From: Thermoplasmata archaeon | GTDB taxonomy: Archaea; Thermoplasmatota; Thermoplasmata; Thermoplasmatales; Thermoplasmataceae | Length of the DNA stretch: 11,365 nt | Assembly: GCA_021826785.1 (NCBI GenBank) | Contig: JAKAYN010000009.1 | Location: forward strand, 1 to 11,365 | Direction of reading: 5' to 3' | The notes under the pieces: generated by a model | Told to the model about the DNA's origin: nothing | The model's database searches: none | Seen by the model: only the letters and a program-made list of their open reading frames with translations | In this document: positions 7,710 to 11,365 of the stretch, piece by piece | Numbering within the stretch: position 1 is the stretch's first letter | Layout of the letters: each line of letters starts with the position of its first letter | Translations under genes and position numbers: made by a program

Positions 7710-9506
7710 GTGGAAGGATTTTCTCCAAGGGCCTGGCAGGATGGAATAACATCTACGGTGATATCAAATATAGAAAATAAAAGCAAATTAGCTCTTGAGG
7801 CACCAACAGGATCTGGTAAAACAAGCTTTATACTTTACATGGCATTTATTTCAGGAAAAAAATTTATATACAGCGTTAGAACGCATAATGAATTCACGAG
7901 AATATATGAGGACAATAAAAGATTCTTTAATCTTGATATTGCATACATGTTTGGAAAGAAAGCGCTCTGCCCACTTCCAGAGCGCTGGATTGAGAATGAT
8001 GATTCTGACCATGATGTCTGCACAGGCTGTTTTTTAAAGGATAAAACAATAGATATAAAATTTAATATGGAACCTGAGGAGCTATGCAGTTTTTTATTAA
8101 AAGAATCCATGGAAAATATAAATATAGATATAAAAAACAGGGTTCTTGTGAAAAATGAAAAGGGCGATTATTACTACAAAAAGAAAGAATCACTTGGTTT
8201 CTGCCCATACTACTCTGTAAGATTGTCCGCTTTATCCCATAATATTATAGTTATGACTTACAATTATCTTTTAAATCCAGGAATAAGATACAGAACCTTT
8301 GGGCTTGAGAATTTTGGTGATTACTGCATAGTTTTTGATGAGGCACATAATATAGATGATTTTATAGAAAACCTTGGTAGATCGCTGAGGCCTAAAAACG
8401 TTGAAAAAGCAATAGAGCAGGCCATGAAATATTTTCCTGTTAAAGAGTATAAATGCAACGAGAGAACAAGGCTTGGCATAATGCTTGAGAAGCTTCTTTC
8501 TGAGCTTAATTTAAATGAATCTAGTATATTAAAAAGGTTTTCCTTTTCAAAGGATTTCACTGAAAATCTTGATCTTGACATAATAAAGAGATTCTCAGAT
8601 CTATTCAATGATATAAATGATAAGAGCCCTGTGGGCAAAAGGCACAGGAATTATCTCGAATCAATATACAATTTTCTTTACGATGCATTGAACTCTGCGA
8701 ACTCTGGTTTATATTATTACAATGATAAAAATGGTATTCTATTAAAAATCATGTACTATGATGTGTCATCATTTTTAAGATTTTTGGATAATTCACCGGT
8801 TATATTCATGTCTGGAACGATGCCGTCACCGTTGCATGTATCATCAGTATGGGGCTTTGAAAATATTATTTATATATCCGTGGAAAAGATCTATAAAAAT
8901 TCCGGTGGCGAAAAAAGGTATCACATTATAACCGGATTTACGACAATGAATAAGTACAGATTAAAAAATGAAACATGGGAATTAATGTTAAAAAAATACA
9001 TGGATTTCATCATTGAAAAATATAATAATGCATCTGGATCTGTTATAGTTGCGGTGCCATCATATAATATATTATTAGGAAATCCAGGAATATCATCAAT
9101 GATTGACGACAAAATTAGGGAGCACGTCATTATTGAAACAAAGAAATTATCATTTTCATATGTTAGGAACAGGGCAATGAGGGAAAAGCTCTTAATATTT
9201 TCAGTACATGGCGGTAAACTTCTTGAGGGTGTTCAGCTTGTCAACAAAAACAAGAGCATGATAAGCGATGTTATAATAATGGGATTACCCTTAATACCAA
9301 TGGATGATTACAGATCAGACAAGATAAAGTTCATGGAGATTCAATCAAAAAGAAAGATGCATGATGAGCTATACTATGAAAATGCAATGATAAAGGTAAA
9401 GCAGGCCGCCGGCAGATCCACAAGATCGGAAAATGATAGCGCAGATATATGGCTCTGCGATGATAGATTCTCATCGTCATACTGGCGTGAAATTTTCATT
9501 AACTAA
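7710..9506 (+). CDS. xpd: XPD/Rad3-family iron-sulfur DNA helicase
   Basis: A 598-residue 5'-3' superfamily-2 DNA helicase, close in length to the archaeal XPD enzymes. Walker A is EAPTGSGKT (30-38), motif Ia includes SVRTHNE (55-61), and the DEAH box is at 210-213. Four cysteines, Cys87 (ALCP), Cys104 and Cys107 (VCTGC) and Cys165 (GFCPYYSVR), are placed to hold the 4Fe-4S cluster; the last interval is long (57 residues between Cys107 and Cys165) and contains another Cys at 126. About 215-360 should be the arch domain. The second motor domain has VIFMSGTMPSP (364-374), VIVAVPSYN (445-453), GGKLLEGVQL (501-510) and motif VI KQAAGRSTR (564-572). In eukaryotes XPD acts in nucleotide excision repair and TFIIH; the archaeal role in repair is less clear. 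The start is GTG: an in-frame TGA lies only 9 nt upstream, with no other start codon between. The 3' end overlaps secG by 8 bp. Confidence 0.95.
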   Translation: MEGFSPRAWQDGITSTVISNIENKSKLALEAPTGSGKTSFILYMAFISGKKFIYSVRTHNEFTRIYEDNKRFFNLDIAYMFGKKALCPLPERWIENDDSDHDVCTGCFLKDKTIDIKFNMEPEELCSFLLKESMENINIDIKNRVLVKNEKGDYYYKKKESLGFCPYYSVRLSALSHNIIVMTYNYLLNPGIRYRTFGLENFGDYCIVFDEAHNIDDFIENLGRSLRPKNVEKAIEQAMKYFPVKEYKCNERTRLGIMLEKLLSELNLNESSILKRFSFSKDFTENLDLDIIKRFSDLFNDINDKSPVGKRHRNYLESIYNFLYDALNSANSGLYYYNDKNGILLKIMYYDVSSFLRFLDNSPVIFMSGTMPSPLHVSSVWGFENIIYISVEKIYKNSGGEKRYHIITGFTTMNKYRLKNETWELMLKKYMDFIIEKYNNASGSVIVAVPSYNILLGNPGISSMIDDKIREHVIIETKKLSFSYVRNRAMREKLLIFSVHGGKLLEGVQLVNKNKSMISDVIIMGLPLIPMDDYRSDKIKFMEIQSKRKMHDELYYENAMIKVKQAAGRSTRSENDSADIWLCDDRFSSSYWREIFIN

Positions 9507-9669
9507 CAGGCCAGAAGATCTTTGCAAGCTCCACTATTACAGCCATGGCTATTCCTATGTATATTATAAGCTTGGGGTCCAGGGCTGGCCCCTTTATCTC
9601 CTCCTCATTGAAGTACCTTATAAGTCCGGCACCAGACTGGAAATTCTCATTTGTATTGTTCTTTGGCAT
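9499..9669 (-). CDS. secG: Preprotein translocase subunit Sec61-beta / archaeal SecG
   Basis: A small gene of 56 codons. The protein starts MPKNNTNENFQSGAGLIR, continues with YFNEEEIKGPALDPKLI and ends in a hydrophobic helix (about residues 35-53, IIYIGIAMAVIVELAKIFW) and a short tail PVS. The polar, Asn-rich N-terminus, the 'GAGLIRYFxEEE' motif, the 'GPxLDPK' stretch and the single C-terminal transmembrane helix are the hallmark layout of archaeal Sec61-beta, usually 50-60 residues. It would sit in the membrane as the small subunit of the SecYE-beta channel, with the N-terminus in the cytoplasm. The ATG at 9669 follows a TATA-like box with no Shine-Dalgarno. The gene is tail-to-tail with xpd, the two coding regions sharing 8 bp (9499-9506). 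No other Sec genes are in the window. Confidence 0.93.
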   Translation of the reverse strand: MPKNNTNENFQSGAGLIRYFNEEEIKGPALDPKLIIYIGIAMAVIVELAKIFWPVS

Positions 9670-9690
9670 AATTAATCGAATTAAAATGTT

Positions 9691-9700
9691 AAATTTAAAC
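9691..9700 (-). promoter_or_regulatory. TATA-like box for secG
   Basis: Minus-strand GTTTAAATTT lies at -31 to -22 from the secG ATG, preceded by an A-rich stretch (AAAATGAAAA) that fits a TFB-recognition element. The rest of the gap up to the tRNA (to 9888) is AT-rich and holds no gene that I can support. Confidence 0.5.
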
Positions 9701-9856
9701 TTTTCATTTTTATAATTTTATTAATGGTTTTGATTTACTAATGCACAAATTTATGGTAAACTTCTAATCATCACTGCTGTGGATTAATAATTTCATTATT
9801 TTTTTATATTAAATATCATATAAATATTTATATATAATTTTTATAACTATACGCAA

Positions 9857-9869
9857 GAATAATATAATA
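9857..9869 (+). promoter_or_regulatory. Possible promoter element of tRNA-Glu
   Basis: The sequence GAATAATATAATA lies about 20-32 nt upstream of the mature tRNA 5' end and could be the TATA box. A more TATA-rich stretch (ATTTATATATAATTT, 9826-9840) lies 49-63 nt upstream and would imply a longer 5' leader, to be removed by RNase P. I cannot decide between them. Confidence 0.35.
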
Positions 9870-9888
9870 CATAGCAATTCATGATTAT

Positions 9889-9963
9889 GCTCCCGTGGTG
9901 TAGTCCGGCCAAGCATTAGGGACTCTCAATCCCCCGACTCGGGTTCAAATCCCGACGGGAGCA
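9889..9963 (+). tRNA. tRNA-Glu, anticodon CTC
   Basis: A 75-nt cloverleaf. The acceptor stem GCTCCCG (9889-9895) pairs with CGGGAGC (9956-9962), with discriminator A at 9963. The D arm is GTGT/GCAT with an 11-nt loop containing GG. The anticodon loop is CTCTCAA, so the anticodon CTC reads GAG (Glu). The T arm is TCGGG-TTCAAAT-CCCGA and the variable loop is only 4 nt (CGAC), as is usual for tRNA-Glu. The CCA end is not encoded and there is no intron. The first pair of the anticodon stem is an A27-C43 mismatch; the other four pair normally. Confidence 0.97.
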
Positions 9964-9966
9964 AAC

Positions 9967-9981
9967 ATTTTACAGTAAAAT
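9967..9981. repeat. 15-bp palindrome just after tRNA-Glu
   Basis: ATTTTAC-A-GTAAAAT is a perfect inverted repeat around a single A, starting 4 nt after the tRNA. The spacer is too short for an RNA hairpin without opening inner pairs. It could help 3' end formation, since it carries a TTTT run, or bind a dimeric protein; it may also be chance in AT-rich DNA. Confidence 0.4.
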
Positions 9982-10031
9982 ATTAAATAGCATTTATTTA
10001 AGTAAAAAATTGCTTTTGCTATGAATTAAAA

Positions 10032-11365
10032 TTAATTTATTATATCCTTCAATGGAACAGCATAGGCATAATTTGTTATTGAATCCTCTATTAATGTATT
10101 CCCAACGATGAGTGGCTGCTGTATTGCATAGATGTAATCTGTTGTGTAATTTGTTATTATCGAACCGGTTGTTGCGTTTATTACTGTTATATTATTTAGA
10201 TCTGGCACAAAAAGCATATTATTGTAATAAGCTGGTTCATCATGCAAAAATGCATAAACGCTAAGTTCGGGTGATTTCCAAAGGATCTTTCCATTTGTAA
10301 TGTTTACAGCTATTATCTTATGATCTATTATTGATGGAACATATGCTATATCTTTAATTACCAGCGGTGAATTTCCATTGTTTGTACCACCAACATGGAA
10401 CCTGTTTGTAAGATTTTCATTTATTATTATCTTACCGGTTTTTATGTTTGCAACAACAAAGACCTGCTTTATGGATATTTCCTTTAGTTCCGGGCCATAG
10501 TATATTGGATATCCAGTAAAGGAGTCAACTATATCTCCATTGTATATTGCTGGAACAGCATCGCCTGCCCCTGAAGTTGCCGCAAAAGGTAAATTTATTA
10601 TTTTATACAAAGTTCCATTTGAATATAATTCAACAAATGCAGACATATTTGTTGGATAACCTGATGAAAACCCTGCTATTATTAAATTCATTGGCTTATA
10701 ATATAATAAAGATGCCATGTTTGCGGAACCGTTGTAATGGTATTCCCATATTGTATTTCCATTTGTTAAGTTCATTGAGTATATGTTTCCATCGCCGCCG
10801 TCCCATATTAGCTCATTATCTGCTATTACACCTGTTGGCATTGCCTGGGCCATTGTTAAATGTAGCCACAGTGGTTTTCCAGTCGTTGCATTAAATGCAA
10901 GAATTACGGTCAAACCTGAGTATTTGCCACGATAACCGCCGCCAAAGGCATTTAATAAACCCTGATCATATGTAAAGAATGCAGATCCAAGACCGACATA
11001 GCCTATATTTTTATAAACAAGTGTTTCGGACATTATTGACGATGGAACACTAAGTGAAAATATAACTTTTCCAGTTTTGTCGTTTATTCCGTAGACCATG
11101 CCATCTGATGATGTTATGTAAACAATTCCATTTACAATTGTCGGTGCAACAACGTCACCGACCATCTGTGTATATCCTGGAATCCAGCCATAGCCAAGCT
11201 CTTTAAAATCCTTATAAAATACACTTATATTATCTTGAAAGGCATCATACTGTTTTAAAGTCCATTTTGCTGAAAGGTTTCCGTGGTATGTATTATCACG
11301 TGAATTGCTGTTTGCATATTCAATATACGATGATGGCCCTATTTTTACGATACCTGTCATATTGT
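10032..11365 (-). CDS. Secreted PQQ-like beta-propeller repeat protein (5' end beyond right edge)
   Basis: The frame is open to the right edge: upstream of the ATG at 11360 the codon is AAT, not a stop, so at least 443 residues are visible and the true start, with any signal peptide, is probably outside. From the ATG, about six repeats of the type 'xxAxNxxTGxxxW' can be seen: near residues 85-103 (DGMVYGINDKTGKVIF), 150-167 (ILAFNATTGKPLW), 189-207 (DGNIYSMNLTNGNTIW), 298-315 (VVANIKTGKII), 346-363 (IIAVNITNGKILW) and 388-404 (ITVINATTGSII). These are blades of a 7-8-bladed propeller. There is no cysteine, so the adjacent-Cys pair of true PQQ alcohol dehydrogenases is missing, and a binding or structural role is as likely as an enzyme. 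Twelve N-X-S/T sequons suggest N-glycosylation on the outside of the cell. It is convergent with tRNA-Glu and ends 68 bp after it. Ligand unknown. Confidence 0.85.
   Translation of the reverse strand, partial: NMTGIVKIGPSSYIEYANSNSRDNTYHGNLSAKWTLKQYDAFQDNISVFYKDFKELGYGWIPGYTQMVGDVVAPTIVNGIVYITSSDGMVYGINDKTGKVIFSLSVPSSIMSETLVYKNIGYVGLGSAFFTYDQGLLNAFGGGYRGKYSGLTVILAFNATTGKPLWLHLTMAQAMPTGVIADNELIWDGGDGNIYSMNLTNGNTIWEYHYNGSANMASLLYYKPMNLIIAGFSSGYPTNMSAFVELYSNGTLYKIINLPFAATSGAGDAVPAIYNGDIVDSFTGYPIYYGPELKEISIKQVFVVANIKTGKIIINENLTNRFHVGGTNNGNSPLVIKDIAYVPSIIDHKIIAVNITNGKILWKSPELSVYAFLHDEPAYYNNMLFVPDLNNITVINATTGSIITNYTTDYIYAIQQPLIVGNTLIEDSITNYAYAVPLKDIIN

Noticed and set aside
7708-7710. ATG as an alternative xpd start
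   Set aside because: It is out of frame with xpd. The GTG at 7710 is the only start codon after the in-frame TGA that lies 9 nt upstream.
9433-9675. Plus-strand open frame of 80 codons across the xpd end
   Set aside because: Its first part overlaps xpd out of frame and its rest is antisense to secG, which has a far better protein match.
9768-9774. Minus-strand GTGATGA resembling a C box of a C/D guide RNA
   Set aside because: No CTGA D box or C'/D' pair lies at a suitable distance downstream, so a guide RNA cannot be supported.
9670-9888. Possible hidden gene in the secG-tRNA gap
   Set aside because: Both strands are AT-rich with no convincing coding frame; the stretch is better explained as the promoters of secG and tRNA-Glu.
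1-11365. CRISPR array, insertion sequence, integration site or defence system
   Set aside because: No regularly spaced repeats, transposase or integrase motifs or terminal inverted repeats were seen. The tRNA 3' end is not duplicated nearby, so there is no sign of integration there. The two helicases are typical Lhr and XPD, not defence-type fusions.

Overview
The window looks like a chromosomal piece of an AT-rich thermoacidophilic euryarchaeon of the Thermoplasmatales, perhaps Picrophilus- or Ferroplasma-like. The reasons are strong use of ATA (Ile) and AGA/AGG (Arg) codons, archaeal-type genes (NOG1, Sec61-beta, an XPD of about 600 residues, Lhr), an archaeal tRNA-Glu without an encoded CCA end, and start codons that follow TATA-like boxes by about 20-30 nt with no Shine-Dalgarno sequence, as expected for leaderless transcripts. 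The genus is a guess; the assignment to archaea is secure.

Left part (1-5431, minus strand): a very long Lhr-family superfamily-2 helicase (1667 aa) is followed after 37 bp by the N-terminal 130 codons of NOG1, a ribosome-assembly GTPase that starts with GTG and runs off the left edge. Lhr shares a 91-bp divergent promoter region with the plus-strand block.

Middle part (5523-9506, plus strand): an aldo/keto reductase is coupled by a 4-nt ATGA overlap to an unrecognised 205-aa protein. After an 89-bp gap come a short methylenetetrahydrofolate-reductase-like TIM-barrel protein and then an XPD/Rad3-type iron-sulfur DNA helicase starting with GTG, each with its own TATA-like box.

Right part (9499-11365): a 56-aa Sec61-beta (archaeal SecG) gene lies on the minus strand, and its 3' end overlaps the XPD 3' end by 8 bp. 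Next are an AT-rich promoter stretch, a tRNA-Glu (anticodon CTC), and on the minus strand a secreted-looking PQQ-like beta-propeller protein whose 5' end lies beyond the right edge.

The genes are mostly housekeeping (nucleic-acid unwinding and repair, ribosome assembly, protein export, C1 metabolism, translation) plus one probable cell-surface protein. I see no mobile element, CRISPR array, defence island or obvious new multi-gene system. The points most worth a second look are the roughly 800-residue chain of winged-helix-like modules at the C-terminus of Lhr, the unknown 205-aa protein coupled to the reductase, the truncated MTHFR-like protein, and the two easily missed genes (nog1 with GTG, and the 56-codon secG).
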